This document shows, piece by piece, positions 1 to 8,618 of a DNA stretch of 64,000 nucleotides. Location of the stretch: assembly GCA_002393735.1 (NCBI GenBank), contig DGTK01000015.1, positions 97,367-161,366 on the forward strand, in the 5' to 3' direction. The position numbers were made by a program, and so were the translations under genes. The notes beneath the pieces are model-generated. The model saw only the letters and a list, made by a program, of their open reading frames with translations, did no database searches and had not been told where the DNA came from. The stretch is from Lachnospiraceae bacterium UBA4338. GTDB taxonomy: Bacteria > Bacillota > Clostridia > Lachnospirales > Lachnospiraceae. Each line of letters opens with the position of its first letter. Positions within the stretch are counted from its first letter, which is position 1.

Positions 1-191
1 CGGCAGACTTAGTGTGCCACAGGGGAGAGGAATTCAATTTATGCTTAAAAGGAAAAGTCATAGTTACTTTTGCTGACCAGGAGATTTTGCTTGAAGCAGG
101 AGATTCAATTTACTTCAATCCTAATTATCCTCATGGTCAGAAATGCGGTGGTGATGAACCAGGCATATTCTTAACTGTGATTGCAGAATAA
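1..191 (+). CDS. Cupin-domain transcriptional regulator, C-terminal fragment
   Basis: The window opens inside this reading frame; about 62 codons are visible before the TAA at 189-191. The peptide carries a small double-stranded beta-helix (cupin_2) signature: GEEFN, LKGKV, LEAGDSIYF and a histidine in NYPHG, ending FLTVIAE. In Clostridia a cupin C-terminus directly upstream of an acyl-CoA synthetase usually belongs to an XRE-type HTH regulator with a cupin sensor, so that is the likely identity; the HTH part lies outside the window. The stop is only about 20 bases upstream of the synthetase start, so the two genes are probably co-transcribed. The cupin assignment is fairly secure; the regulator role is inference from context. 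Confidence 0.65.
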   Translation, partial: ADLVCHRGEEFNLCLKGKVIVTFADQEILLEAGDSIYFNPNYPHGQKCGGDEPGIFLTVIAE

Positions 192-213
192 TTTACAGAT
201 GGTGGTTGAAAAA

Positions 214-1890
214 ATGTTAGAGAAATATTTACCTAGAATTGATTTTGATTCTTACGAGGATTTTAAGAAGAATTACAAAGTTAACTGTCCGGATGATTTT
301 AATTTTGCCTATGATATTGTTGATGGATGGGCGAAGGCAGAACCGGAGAAAAAAGCACTTGTATGGTGCGATGATTTCGGCAACGAAAGAACTTTTACAT
401 TTACAGACATTAGCAAAATGTCAAACCAGGCTGCGAACATGTTCAAGGCAATGGGACTTAAGAAAGGTTCAGTTTGTATGCTCATCTTAAGAAGAAGATG
501 GGAATACTGGATTTGTGCAGTAGGTCTTATGAAGATTGGTGCAATCATTGTGCCTGGTACTCTTCAGCTTACAAAAAAAGATATTGCATACAGAGCAAAT
601 GCTGCTAATATCGAAGCATTTGTTTGCGTTGATGATGATTATGTTATTGAGCAGATGGAACTTGCACTTCCAGAGGCTCCTTGTATTAAGAATGTTCTTG
701 GAGTTAACCTTCAAAGAGAAGGCTGGCTTAATCTGGATGAGGAATTATCAAAGTATTCTGATGAATTCGAAAGACCAACAGGCGATGATGCCACAAAGAG
801 TACCGATATAATGCAGATTTATTTTACATCCGGTACAACAGGTATGCCTAAGATGGTTTGCCACAATTATCTTCATCCTCTTGGACATATTGTTACAGCC
901 AAATACTGGCAGAGAGTTCAGGAGAATAAGCTTCACATGAGCGTTTCGGATTCCGGCTGGGCTAAGTTTGGCTGGGGTAAGATTTACGGTCAGTGGATAT
1001 GCGGGGCGGTGATTTTTGCATATGATATGGTTGGCAAATTCCATGGTGACAAGTTATTAAATGTTATTGAGAAATATAAATTAACTACATTCTGCGCACC
1101 ACCTACCATGTACAGATTTATGCTTCAGGAAGATGTTGCCAAATATGATTTATCAAGCGTTCAGCACTGGGCAACTGCCGGTGAACCGCTTAATCCTGAA
1201 GTGTTTAACAAGTGGCAGGAATTCACGGGCAAAAAGATCGCCACAGGTTTTGGCCAGACAGAAGGAACAGTTCTTATTGCCAACTTCCCATGGTTTGAGG
1301 CTAAGCCGGGTACTCTCGGTAAACCGTCACCTATTTATGACATCAAACTTATGATTGATGGCAAGGAATGTGTCAGTGGTGATGAGGGTGAAATCTGCAT
1401 CTGCGGCGTTGACAAGAATCCTCCTGTAGGTTTGTTTGTAGGCTACTATAAGGATAAAGAAAAGACAGAAGAAGCTCTTGGCAGTGGTATCTATAATCTT
1501 AAGGACGTTGCCTGGAGAGATAATGAAGGATATTACTGGTTCGTTGGCAGACATGATGATGTTATTAAGTGTTCAGGTTACAGAATCGGACCTTTCGAAG
1601 TTGAGAGTGCACTTATTGAGCATCCTGCAGTAGTAGAATGTGCCATTACTGCGGCTCCTGATCCAATCAGAGGACAGGTTGTTAAGGCAACAGTTGTTCT
1701 TGCCAAGGGTTATGAACCAAGTGAAGCGCTTGTTAAAGAACTTCAGAATCACGTTAAGCATGCAACGGCTCCTTATAAATATCCAAGAATCGTTGAATTC
1801 GTTGACGAACTTCCTAAGACTTTAGGTGGTAAGATTAAGAGAGCAGAAATCAGAAAAGCTGATGCCGATGCGGCGAGTGATAATAAATAA
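214..1890 (+). CDS. AMP-forming acyl-CoA synthetase (medium-chain/acetyl-CoA synthetase-like)
   Basis: A 558-residue adenylate-forming enzyme that would activate a carboxylic acid as acyl-AMP and transfer it to CoA in the cytoplasm. The nucleotide-binding loop TSGTTGMPK lies near residue 205, the adenine-contact motif GFGQTEGT near 345, the hinge GRHDD near 445, and the catalytic lysine in GGKIKR near 540, so the enzyme looks complete. The frame is open back to a TTG at 181 and has an ATG at 199, but GGTGG at 201-205 is well spaced for the ATG at 214 and family similarity begins at MLEKYLPR; 199 remains possible. It follows the cupin regulator fragment closely. The acyl substrate cannot be read from sequence. 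Confidence 0.9.
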   Translation: MLEKYLPRIDFDSYEDFKKNYKVNCPDDFNFAYDIVDGWAKAEPEKKALVWCDDFGNERTFTFTDISKMSNQAANMFKAMGLKKGSVCMLILRRRWEYWICAVGLMKIGAIIVPGTLQLTKKDIAYRANAANIEAFVCVDDDYVIEQMELALPEAPCIKNVLGVNLQREGWLNLDEELSKYSDEFERPTGDDATKSTDIMQIYFTSGTTGMPKMVCHNYLHPLGHIVTAKYWQRVQENKLHMSVSDSGWAKFGWGKIYGQWICGAVIFAYDMVGKFHGDKLLNVIEKYKLTTFCAPPTMYRFMLQEDVAKYDLSSVQHWATAGEPLNPEVFNKWQEFTGKKIATGFGQTEGTVLIANFPWFEAKPGTLGKPSPIYDIKLMIDGKECVSGDEGEICICGVDKNPPVGLFVGYYKDKEKTEEALGSGIYNLKDVAWRDNEGYYWFVGRHDDVIKCSGYRIGPFEVESALIEHPAVVECAITAAPDPIRGQVVKATVVLAKGYEPSEALVKELQNHVKHATAPYKYPRIVEFVDELPKTLGGKIKRAEIRKADADAASDNK

Positions 1891-1920
1891 TCATAACTAT
1901 ATGTTATTAAGGAGTTACAT

Positions 1921-3105
1921 ATGACAAAAGCAGATAATAAAATGTCCAGGAAAGAAAAGCGGGAGGCAGAAGCCAAGAAGGATAAAAACAAAAGCAGGAT
2001 AGTTACAGTAGTAGTAGTTCTAATTATTCTTGCAGCTGTTGGTCTGGCCGGTTTTCTCATTGTTAAGAAGGCGCTTTTTACTGTCAAATCAATTGATGAT
2101 TACAGCACCGGTTTAACAGATGAAGGTTACATTGAAGGAGTTAGGGCTCTTGATTATGTTACACTTCCTGACCTTGATAATCTGAGTGTTAATTATTCTG
2201 ATTTAGCTCCAACTGATGAAGAGGTTCAGAGTCATATCGATTCTCTTTTAACTGCTTATCCTGTATATAATCAGGAAGCAGGTACAAAAGTTAAAATGGG
2301 CGACAGAGTTAATGTTGATTACACAGGATATATGGATGGTGAAGCCTTTAGCGGCGGAAGCACCGGCGGAATGGGAGAAGAGATTCTTCTTGGTCAGCAG
2401 GGTTATATCGATGATTTTGAAGAACAGATTTCAAAACATACCGTGGGCGAGAATTTTGACATAGAGGTTACATTCCCTGATGATTATGGTGCAACTGATC
2501 TTGCGGGAAAAGACGCAACTTTCAATATTACAATCAATGGTGTGTATGAGAAGGCAAAGTTTGATGATGCATTCGTTGAGACAAATCTTTCAGACAAGGC
2601 ACTAACTGCTGATGCATATATTAAAAAATATATTGAGGATCAGTATGAAATGGCACTTGAAAAATACGTGCAGGATTATGTGAAGAATAATTCTGTTGTT
2701 AATTCATATCCTGAGAATTACGTTAAGATTCTCATGGGAATTACCAAAGCAACAGATGAAGGTAATTATGTGGCAGCCAATAATTATAATCAGTCATCTT
2801 ATGGTGTTGATATGTATTCATCTTTCAATGAATATACAGGCATGGATGACAAGGAATATATGGCAAACTTAAGAGTTCAGGCTGAGGGTATGGCGGATAA
2901 TGCTCTTTTGATTCAGGCTGTTATGGAAGAAAAAGGACTCAGCGTTTCAACTGCTGATGTTAATGAACTTATTGAGAGTTATGGTGTTGATTCCACATAC
3001 TATAATACTTTGGTTAATACCTATGGTAAGGGATATCTGTATCAGTCAGCAATGTCATATACAGTTACAAATTATCTTAAGGAGAATATTACAGTAGTTA
3101 AATAA
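1921..3105 (+). CDS. Membrane-anchored FKBP-type peptidyl-prolyl isomerase, trigger-factor-like
   Basis: A 394-residue protein with a highly charged cytoplasmic N-terminus (MTKADNKMSRKEKREAEAKK), one membrane segment at about residues 27-49 and the remainder predicted outside the cell. Residues about 128-215 form an FKBP-like domain (DRVNVDYTGYMDGEAF, then GYIDDFEEQ, VTFPDDYG and LAGKDATFNI), close to the PPIase domain of trigger factor. The rest is helical and resembles the trigger factor C-terminal arms (VMEEKGLSVSTADVNELIE). It lacks the ribosome-binding motif of true trigger factor, so it is better read as an extracytoplasmic foldase. AAGGAG sits 7-8 bases before the ATG. It may share a transcript with the gene starting 12 bases downstream. 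Confidence 0.8.
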   Translation: MTKADNKMSRKEKREAEAKKDKNKSRIVTVVVVLIILAAVGLAGFLIVKKALFTVKSIDDYSTGLTDEGYIEGVRALDYVTLPDLDNLSVNYSDLAPTDEEVQSHIDSLLTAYPVYNQEAGTKVKMGDRVNVDYTGYMDGEAFSGGSTGGMGEEILLGQQGYIDDFEEQISKHTVGENFDIEVTFPDDYGATDLAGKDATFNITINGVYEKAKFDDAFVETNLSDKALTADAYIKKYIEDQYEMALEKYVQDYVKNNSVVNSYPENYVKILMGITKATDEGNYVAANNYNQSSYGVDMYSSFNEYTGMDDKEYMANLRVQAEGMADNALLIQAVMEEKGLSVSTADVNELIESYGVDSTYYNTLVNTYGKGYLYQSAMSYTVTNYLKENITVVK

Positions 3106-3116
3106 GGGGGGAGACT

Positions 3117-3716
3117 ATGGATAATAATGTTAATCAGGGCGGACAGGCAGCGCCACAGGGTGTAGCGCCGCAGAGTGCTCAGGCACCACAGCAGGCAGCT
3201 ATGCAGAATGCCGCACCACAGGCTGATTCACGGATGCAGCCGATGTTTAATACGGCAGGTAATGCTCCAGTCGGTAATGCGCCGGCATCTGCTAAAAAGA
3301 AGAAAGAGATTACAAACGAGAAACTCTATAAGGCAATTATTGTAAATAGAATTCTTACTCTTTTTACCATCTTTTTAATGGTAATCTTTATTGTGATTGC
3401 CTGTGTAATATTCTACAGAGTAAATGTACTTATTAATGAGATACAGCCGGTAATCGATCTTATTGAGACAATAGATCTGGAAGGAATTAATAAAGTCCTT
3501 GTTGAACTTGAAGATATCTTCGGTGAGGTTGACTGGGAGAAGACAGCGGATGCTCTTAATAAGTTTGATGTGGATGCTGTTAACGAAATGGTTTCAGCCT
3601 TTGATATAAATAAGCTTAATACGGCAATCGACAATATTAATTCGGCTTATAAGACCATGGAAGATATATCGGCTAAGCTGCAACCGGTATTGAATTTCTT
3701 TGGTGGAGGAAGGTAA
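3117..3716 (+). CDS. Single-span membrane protein with Pro/Gln/Ala-rich N-terminus, function unknown
   Basis: A 199-residue protein I do not recognise. Residues 1-60 are low complexity (repeated Q, A, P and N), followed by a lysine cluster (AKKKKEITNEK), one strongly hydrophobic segment at about residues 78-105, and a C-terminal part of short leucine/isoleucine-rich helices with coiled-coil character (LIETIDLEGINKVLVELEDIF). The topology suggests a disordered cytoplasmic tail and a helical outer domain, possibly oligomeric. A strong ribosome site (GGGGGGAG) precedes the ATG. It begins 12 bases after the FKBP-type foldase and ends before an independent promoter for mscL. Being a real gene is well supported; the function is not. 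Confidence 0.75.
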   Translation: MDNNVNQGGQAAPQGVAPQSAQAPQQAAMQNAAPQADSRMQPMFNTAGNAPVGNAPASAKKKKEITNEKLYKAIIVNRILTLFTIFLMVIFIVIACVIFYRVNVLINEIQPVIDLIETIDLEGINKVLVELEDIFGEVDWEKTADALNKFDVDAVNEMVSAFDINKLNTAIDNINSAYKTMEDISAKLQPVLNFFGGGR

Positions 3717-3724
3717 GTAAACTA

Positions 3725-3753
3725 TTGCGAATTAAATATAAATAGAATATAAT
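3725..3753 (+). promoter_or_regulatory. Sigma-A type promoter for mscL
   Basis: TTGCGA at 3725-3730 and TATAAT at 3748-3753 are separated by exactly 17 bases, immediately after the preceding gene and 32 bases before the mscL start. Read directly from sequence; not experimentally supported. Confidence 0.65.
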
Positions 3754-3785
3754 TATTACATCTAGTGAAATGGAGGGATACTTAC

Positions 3786-4259
3786 ATGGGTTTATTAAAA
3801 GAGTTTAAAGAATTTGCATTAAAAGGTAACGTAATGGATATGGCAATCGGTGTTATCATCGGTGGTGCTTTCTCAGCTATTGTTACTTCACTTACAGATA
3901 GTTTTATTAATCCACTTATTAACAGTATTGGTGGAGCAGAAGTGGCTGGTGCAATTAAGCTTCCTTGGGTTGATTACACAGGTCTTGATTCAGAAGCAGC
4001 ACTTGCTCTCTCAATCAACTACGGTGCTTTTATTACAGCAGTTATCAATTTCTTAATCATTGCAGTTATTCTTTTCGCTATGCTTAAGGCAATCAATGCA
4101 GCAAGCAAGGCAGCAGAGAATGCAGCTAAGAAGCTTAAAAAGACTAAAGAAGAGGAAGCAGCTCCAACAACCAAGATTTGCCCTTACTGCAAGAGCGAAA
4201 TCAATATCGAAGCTACAAAGTGCCCTCACTGTACATCAGACCAGCCTAAAGAGGCGTAA
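3786..4259 (+). CDS. mscL: Large-conductance mechanosensitive channel MscL with C-terminal zinc ribbon
   Basis: A homopentameric membrane channel that opens under high membrane tension to release solutes during hypo-osmotic shock. The 157-residue protein has the canonical N-terminus (EFKEFALKGNVMDMAIGVII), two membrane helices and a cytoplasmic helix rich in lysine and alanine. Unusually, the last 25 residues carry CPYC and CPHC pairs 15 residues apart, a small zinc-ribbon pattern. The start is set at the ATG with GGAGGG 8 bases upstream; an in-frame ATG 21 bases earlier has no ribosome site. The channel assignment is secure; zinc binding is inferred from the four cysteines. Confidence 0.95.
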   Translation: MGLLKEFKEFALKGNVMDMAIGVIIGGAFSAIVTSLTDSFINPLINSIGGAEVAGAIKLPWVDYTGLDSEAALALSINYGAFITAVINFLIIAVILFAMLKAINAASKAAENAAKKLKKTKEEEAAPTTKICPYCKSEINIEATKCPHCTSDQPKEA

Positions 4260-4286
4260 AATCGAGATTCGGTATGTATAATAATT

Positions 4287-4316
4287 AAGGCTGCATCCTA
4301 GGGTGCAGCCTTGTTT
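4287..4316 (+). terminator. Intrinsic terminator after mscL
   Basis: Stem AAGGCTGCA (4287-4295) pairs with TGCAGCCTT (4304-4312) and is followed by a T-rich tail (TGTTTTGT). It closes the mscL transcript before the tRNA promoter. Confidence 0.75.
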
Positions 4317-4347
4317 TGTGCGAAAAGAGCCAATATTAAAAAAGTTC

Positions 4348-4376
4348 TTGCATTTATTATTACTTTTATGTATAAT
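4348..4376 (+). promoter_or_regulatory. Sigma-A type promoter for tRNA-Gln
   Basis: TTGCAT at 4348-4353, a 17-base spacer and a perfect TATAAT at 4371-4376, about 22 bases before the tRNA 5' end. Confidence 0.7.
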
Positions 4377-4398
4377 ATCAAAGTGCGTGAACAAATAT

Positions 4399-4470
4399 AG
4401 CGCCATCGCCAAACGGTAAGGCAACGGACTCTGACTCCGTCATCTCAAGGTTCGAATCCTTGTGGCGCTG
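4399..4470 (+). tRNA. trnQ: tRNA-Gln (anticodon CTG)
   Basis: A full cloverleaf can be drawn. Acceptor AGCGCCA (4399-4405) pairs with TGGCGCT (4463-4469), with G as discriminator. The anticodon stem ACGGA/TCCGT encloses the loop CTCTGAC, whose anticodon CTG reads the glutamine codon CAG. The T arm contains GGTTCGAATCC. CCA is not encoded (the next bases are CTA). It stands alone between its own promoter and terminator. Confidence 0.96.
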
Positions 4471-4479
4471 CTAATAAAA

Positions 4480-4511
4480 AAGAACTTCAGGTTTACTGAA
4501 GTTCTTTTTTG
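4480..4511. terminator. Bidirectional terminator between tRNA-Gln and the NamZ-like gene
   Basis: A perfect 11-bp stem, AAGAACTTCAG (4480-4490) with CTGAAGTTCTT (4496-4506), has a GTTTA loop and a T-run on the plus strand; the A-run before the stem gives a U-run on the minus strand. It serves the tRNA and probably the convergent gene ending at 4554. Confidence 0.85.
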
Positions 4512-4553
4512 GTATATTTGGTAAAATCATATTTGAACCTGCGTGGAGCCAGG

Positions 4554-5915
4554 CTATTCCTCGTAGAGAAGATATGGTCTTCTTTGCTCTAAGAAGGCTT
4601 CTTCTTCTGATTTCCATGAGTCCTTGATTTCTTCTTCGCTTAAACCGGTTTCAATCTGATTTCTGAGTGTGTCTGATCCGCTTAAAAGGTCAATCCAGTA
4701 TCTGCCATCTGCATCAGGTGTGCCCCAGAAAGATTCATCAGGATATTTGGCATGGATGGCATTATATGTATCAATAAGATAACTTAAGTTAATGCCCTGT
4801 GAACTTATCTCATCAAGTGAAACGGAGGCGAAACTTACACCAAAGCAGGTTTCTCCAAGGAAAGGAGGATTGGTTGCTCCGGCAACACTTTCAGGGGTGA
4901 AAGCATATTCATAACCATCTGCCTTGGTGAGATATGGACTGCCATATACTTCAAAAGGAGTATCGGTTCCACGGCCTACCGATACGAGAGTATTCTCAAA
5001 AAAGCAAAGAGAAGAGTAGAGATATACTGCCTTCATGGTTCTGATATTTGGTGATGGATTAACTATAAGTGAAGTTTTGGTCTGGTGAGTATAATTCTCA
5101 CATGGAATAACTGTAAACTGGCATGCATTCTCGCCAGCCTTAAGCCAGCCTTCTCCATTAATCATCTGCCCCAGTTCTCCCCAGGTCAGGCCGTATACTA
5201 TAGGAATAGGAAGCTGGCCTACACCTGATTTATAATCTTCCTTAAGTATCGGTCCTTCAACATAGAAACCATTGGGATTAGGTCTGTCAAGAATCATGAC
5301 TTCTTTATCATATTTGGCACAGGCATCCATTAAATAATACATTGAAATATAATATGTATAATAGCGAAGCCCCACATCCTGCATATCAATCACAAGTATG
5401 TCGAACTTGTCCATATCTTCAGCAGCCGGTTCGTGAGTTTTATCTGAAGAATAAAGTGAGAGAAGCGGAACTCCTGTCTTCTCATCAACGCTGGATTCAA
5501 TGTCGGCTCCGGCATCCTCAGTTCCCCTGAAACCATGTTCCGGACAAAATACTGCAACCACATTTACATCTCTCTCTAAAAGGGCATCAAGAATATGGTC
5601 CCCACCTTCAATGTTTCCAACGATACCAGTCTGATTTGTAAATAAAGCAACTTTCTTTCCTTCAAGTATCGGAAGATATTCGTCGAATCTTTCATCTCCG
5701 AGAATAACCCTCTCAGAAACTTCGTCTTCCTTTGCATTATCTGTTTCAGCCAAAGTCTCTTCAGTAGCAGTCTCTGTCTCTGAGGCTATTGTTTCTTCAT
5801 TTTCATCTTCAATAACCACATCCCCAGAAGGAGCATTGTTACATGCAGCAAATGGAAGCATGAGGCAAATCAAAGAAAGTGCAATAAATCTCTTTAGTAG
5901 ATTTCTTTTAATCAT
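4554..5915 (-). CDS. DUF1343 lipoprotein, NamZ-type exo-beta-N-acetylmuramidase family
   Basis: A 453-residue exported lipoprotein. The N-terminus has a signal peptide ending in the lipobox LPFAAC, followed by an acidic Ser/Thr/Glu linker to about residue 65. The mature part carries the DUF1343 landmarks: VALFTNQTGIV, PEHGFRG, DMQDVGLRYYTYY, LDRPNP, RGTDTPFE and WGTPDADGRYW. Characterised DUF1343 proteins (NamZ) remove N-acetylmuramic acid from the non-reducing end of peptidoglycan fragments, so a role in cell-wall recycling or scavenging at the outer face of the membrane is likely. GGAG lies about 7 bases before the ATG. It is monocistronic and divergent from the next gene. Family membership is secure; exact substrate is inferred. 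Confidence 0.88.
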   Translation of the reverse strand: MIKRNLLKRFIALSLICLMLPFAACNNAPSGDVVIEDENEETIASETETATEETLAETDNAKEDEVSERVILGDERFDEYLPILEGKKVALFTNQTGIVGNIEGGDHILDALLERDVNVVAVFCPEHGFRGTEDAGADIESSVDEKTGVPLLSLYSSDKTHEPAAEDMDKFDILVIDMQDVGLRYYTYYISMYYLMDACAKYDKEVMILDRPNPNGFYVEGPILKEDYKSGVGQLPIPIVYGLTWGELGQMINGEGWLKAGENACQFTVIPCENYTHQTKTSLIVNPSPNIRTMKAVYLYSSLCFFENTLVSVGRGTDTPFEVYGSPYLTKADGYEYAFTPESVAGATNPPFLGETCFGVSFASVSLDEISSQGINLSYLIDTYNAIHAKYPDESFWGTPDADGRYWIDLLSGSDTLRNQIETGLSEEEIKDSWKSEEEAFLEQRRPYLLYEE

Positions 5916-5971
5916 TTATCATATCTCCGTTATCAGTTTTTGTTATAGTAAAATTATATCATATTTTATAC

Positions 5972-6000
5972 TTTGAGCCACGCTGATTTTTTAGTATAAT
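5972..6000 (+). promoter_or_regulatory. Sigma-A type promoter for the membrane protein at 6058
   Basis: TTTGAG (5972-5977), 17 bases, then TATAAT (5995-6000), 57 bases before the start codon. The divergent intergenic region also contains a TATAAT on the minus strand (5952-5957), suited to the NamZ-like gene, though without a clear -35. Confidence 0.6.
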
Positions 6001-6057
6001 GGATACGCTGGGTTTATTAAAAATAATTACCATATGATGGAGGGTAATTGGATATAG

Positions 6058-7797
6058 ATGAAGAAGTTAGATGAAAAGAAAATTAATATTATACTTTGCG
6101 TCATTCTTGTAGCATTAACAGTTTTTAGATTATTAATACATCTTAAAATGCCGCTGGCGATTTTCCCTGAGGAGGGATTTGATGACAGGCTTTGTTATGA
6201 GCACGGATTTGCTTTGGCAAGGCTGGATTATCTGGGAGAGTATAATTATCTTTTGCTGTCAAAGTATTATATGTATGGTCTGTTTATGGCGATATGTTAT
6301 TTTCTGATGATTCCATATTCTCTGGGACTTGGACTTCTTAATGTGGGTTCTGCCTATGCGCTTAAAAGAGCCCTTGGTGCCAAACTTGGAAAAGTGGAAT
6401 GTGCAGTTATATATCTGCTTTGTATTTATAGTCCTGTTTATTTCACATCAAATATTACTCAGAGAGTTTATCGTAATGCCATTTTACCATCGGCAGTAGT
6501 GCTGGTGATGGCAGCATTCTTTGGCATTTATTTTAATGCCGGTGTTAATAAAAAGAGAATGATACTTTGGAGCATTCTCGGAGCGCTGGCTCTTCCGTTT
6601 ATGTGGTATATAAAAGAGGACTCAATATGGATAGCGCCTTTTATGCTGGTAACATATGTACTGACCACAGTAAAACTCATTCTGGCAACAAAGGACAAGG
6701 AAACGTCAGATGATGGCTGTGATGAGACTGCAAAAAACGAAGAGGGCGTGCAGGCTAAGGCTAAGTCAGGAATTTGCATAAAGAGAGCAGCAGGACCGGT
6801 GGCAATAGCCCTTATTCCTGTTTATTCTCTTATAGCAGTAACCCTTCTCATTTCTGTACTTAATTACACTCACTATGGTGTATTTATGACAAATGACAGA
6901 AAACAGGGTGAGTTTGCCAAACTTATAGGTAATCTCATGTCCATTGAAAGTGATGACAAGAATGAAGTTATCTGGGTTAGCAACAGCATGATCAAGGAAG
7001 CTGAACAATACAGCCCTACACTTGCATCCATAGATGAGATTTTAGTTGGAGAAAATGATGAGCCGGGAGACCATATTGAATGGCATCTTAAATTTGCCAT
7101 GGTAAACAGCGGAGTTCATTATTCGGCTACGGATGCAGAAGAATTCTGTGGTAAGGTTAATGATGAATTAGAGGTTGCTTTTAAGGAAGGAAAACTTAAG
7201 AGAGACAGCCTTATTCATATCACCAAGGGAATGCGTGGCATGACAATAGGAGAGATATTTGGTGAAATACCGGATGCCTTCGTATTTGTCTGGAACGGCT
7301 TTAGATATACAAATACCGGTTATGCTGATTTTTATAATTCATATGGCAATTATGATGATGTAAGAAGAGTAGAGGCTTTTCTTGGATCCATAGCCTCATA
7401 TTATTATGATGATTTCAGCATTAAGTACGGAGTATATCCAATTAAAATCGGCAACATTTTGGTAAATACCTATCAGGCTTTATCCTGGATAACAGCCATC
7501 GCGTCAATTGGTATTTTCCTTGGAATGACAATAGACAAAATAAGATGCTTAATTAAGAAAATAAAAGCCGACAACGATTTATACATAATGGCCCTTGGCT
7601 CCATCCTTACAGCCCTTGTGGTAGCATATGAATTTGCAGTATTCTCATCTTTTTATACAAAAGAGATGATTAGCAATTACCGGGCATTTTACCTCTGCGG
7701 AGAATATATGCTGGTATTCATGTTTAAGATGATATGTATTGGATGGGGATATAACAGACTGGTTAAGTTTATAAAAAATAAAAAAGAAACTAAATAA
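6058..7797 (+). CDS. Polytopic membrane protein of unknown function (about 10 spans)
   Basis: A 579-residue integral membrane protein. Hydrophobic segments occur near residues 10-28, 78-105, 122-140, 146-165, 172-190, 197-215, 255-277, then a soluble outer stretch of roughly 180 residues, and three more helices in the last 120 residues. The layout, with many spans and one large extracytoplasmic loop between spans 7 and 8, resembles GT-C glycosyltransferases or polymer-export proteins, but I see no DxD-type motif that would establish this, so no function is assigned. GGAGGG is 13 bases before the ATG, slightly far. It has its own promoter and terminator, so it is probably monocistronic. Confidence 0.75.
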   Translation: MKKLDEKKINIILCVILVALTVFRLLIHLKMPLAIFPEEGFDDRLCYEHGFALARLDYLGEYNYLLLSKYYMYGLFMAICYFLMIPYSLGLGLLNVGSAYALKRALGAKLGKVECAVIYLLCIYSPVYFTSNITQRVYRNAILPSAVVLVMAAFFGIYFNAGVNKKRMILWSILGALALPFMWYIKEDSIWIAPFMLVTYVLTTVKLILATKDKETSDDGCDETAKNEEGVQAKAKSGICIKRAAGPVAIALIPVYSLIAVTLLISVLNYTHYGVFMTNDRKQGEFAKLIGNLMSIESDDKNEVIWVSNSMIKEAEQYSPTLASIDEILVGENDEPGDHIEWHLKFAMVNSGVHYSATDAEEFCGKVNDELEVAFKEGKLKRDSLIHITKGMRGMTIGEIFGEIPDAFVFVWNGFRYTNTGYADFYNSYGNYDDVRRVEAFLGSIASYYYDDFSIKYGVYPIKIGNILVNTYQALSWITAIASIGIFLGMTIDKIRCLIKKIKADNDLYIMALGSILTALVVAYEFAVFSSFYTKEMISNYRAFYLCGEYMLVFMFKMICIGWGYNRLVKFIKNKKETK

Positions 7798-7803
7798 ATA
7801 TAA

Positions 7804-7833
7804 AAAGCAGGCGTAAAAACCTGCTTTAATTTT
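7804..7833 (+). terminator. Intrinsic terminator after the membrane protein
   Basis: Stem AAAGCAGG (7804-7811) with CCTGCTTT (7820-7827), followed by AATTTT. The bases from there to 7939 hold no gene that I can see. Confidence 0.7.
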
Positions 7834-7939
7834 ATATCGCACTGCGTCGAAAACTACTCTCACCAAAGCTCATTGCAGCAAGCTGCACTTAGATCGCTTT
7901 GTTGAGAGCATTTTCTCCTTGTGCTGCACTTTTATTACA

Positions 7940-8449
7940 TTATTGTGGAGAACAGATATCGTTCTCAGGTGTATCTCCTGCTGTGTCCTTACCACCGGTT
8001 TTGTCTGTCTGTGTAAGGGTAACATGAACAGCGTTGTTGATAATCTCAACATGGAAATGTGTACCACCGCCATGAGTTGATTTAACTTCATTAATAAGCA
8101 TTGGAAGACTCATCCCCAGTGTCTCTTTCATATTCTCCTCCAGGAGACATCCGCTTCCTGTAAGCGGTGAACTGGCGCCTGGAACAGGATCTGTTGTATC
8201 AATATCAATTCCACCATTCTCAAGAGCATCAAGATATGGCTGACTAGGCACGTCTTCAATGATTCGAACGTCTGTAACGCTTGCTTCGATACAGCCTCTG
8301 ACAGTATCAGCGAGCTGAATGTCGGATGATACTTTGGATTTTTCAACAAACTTAAGAAGAAGAGGCGCCATCATACCAATCAGGATAGCCATGATTGCGA
8401 TGGTTATTATTAGTTCAACTAATGAAAAACCTTTGTTATTCCTTTTCAT
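7940..8449 (-). CDS. Type IV prepilin-like protein (N-terminal methylation motif)
   Basis: A 169-residue protein beginning MKRNNKGFSLVELIITIAIM. This is the classic type III signal: a short basic leader, prepilin peptidase site G/F, glutamate at +5 and a hydrophobic helix that assembles pilins or pseudopilins. The rest is a soluble domain with two cysteines and no recognised fold signature. The start is the ATG after GAGG (8449); the longer open frame to 8488 lacks a ribosome site. No pilin ATPase, platform protein or prepilin peptidase gene is nearby, so it stands alone here. It may be a minor pilin or a pseudopilin using machinery encoded elsewhere. Confidence 0.82.
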   Translation of the reverse strand: MKRNNKGFSLVELIITIAIMAILIGMMAPLLLKFVEKSKVSSDIQLADTVRGCIEASVTDVRIIEDVPSQPYLDALENGGIDIDTTDPVPGASSPLTGSGCLLEENMKETLGMSLPMLINEVKSTHGGGTHFHVEIINNAVHVTLTQTDKTGGKDTAGDTPENDICSPQ

Positions 8450-8618
8450 AATTATTTCCTCGAAATCTATAAAAAATGCCCCCTGCATTAAAATTACTAC
8501 CCAAAATTACATTTTTAGGTTATCATAGTAAAAGTAAATAATCAAACTGAATTGATGAATAACCAATATTTTGCTATGAGTTTATAAAAATTTTAGAAAT
8601 ATACATACGGGAGAGAAT

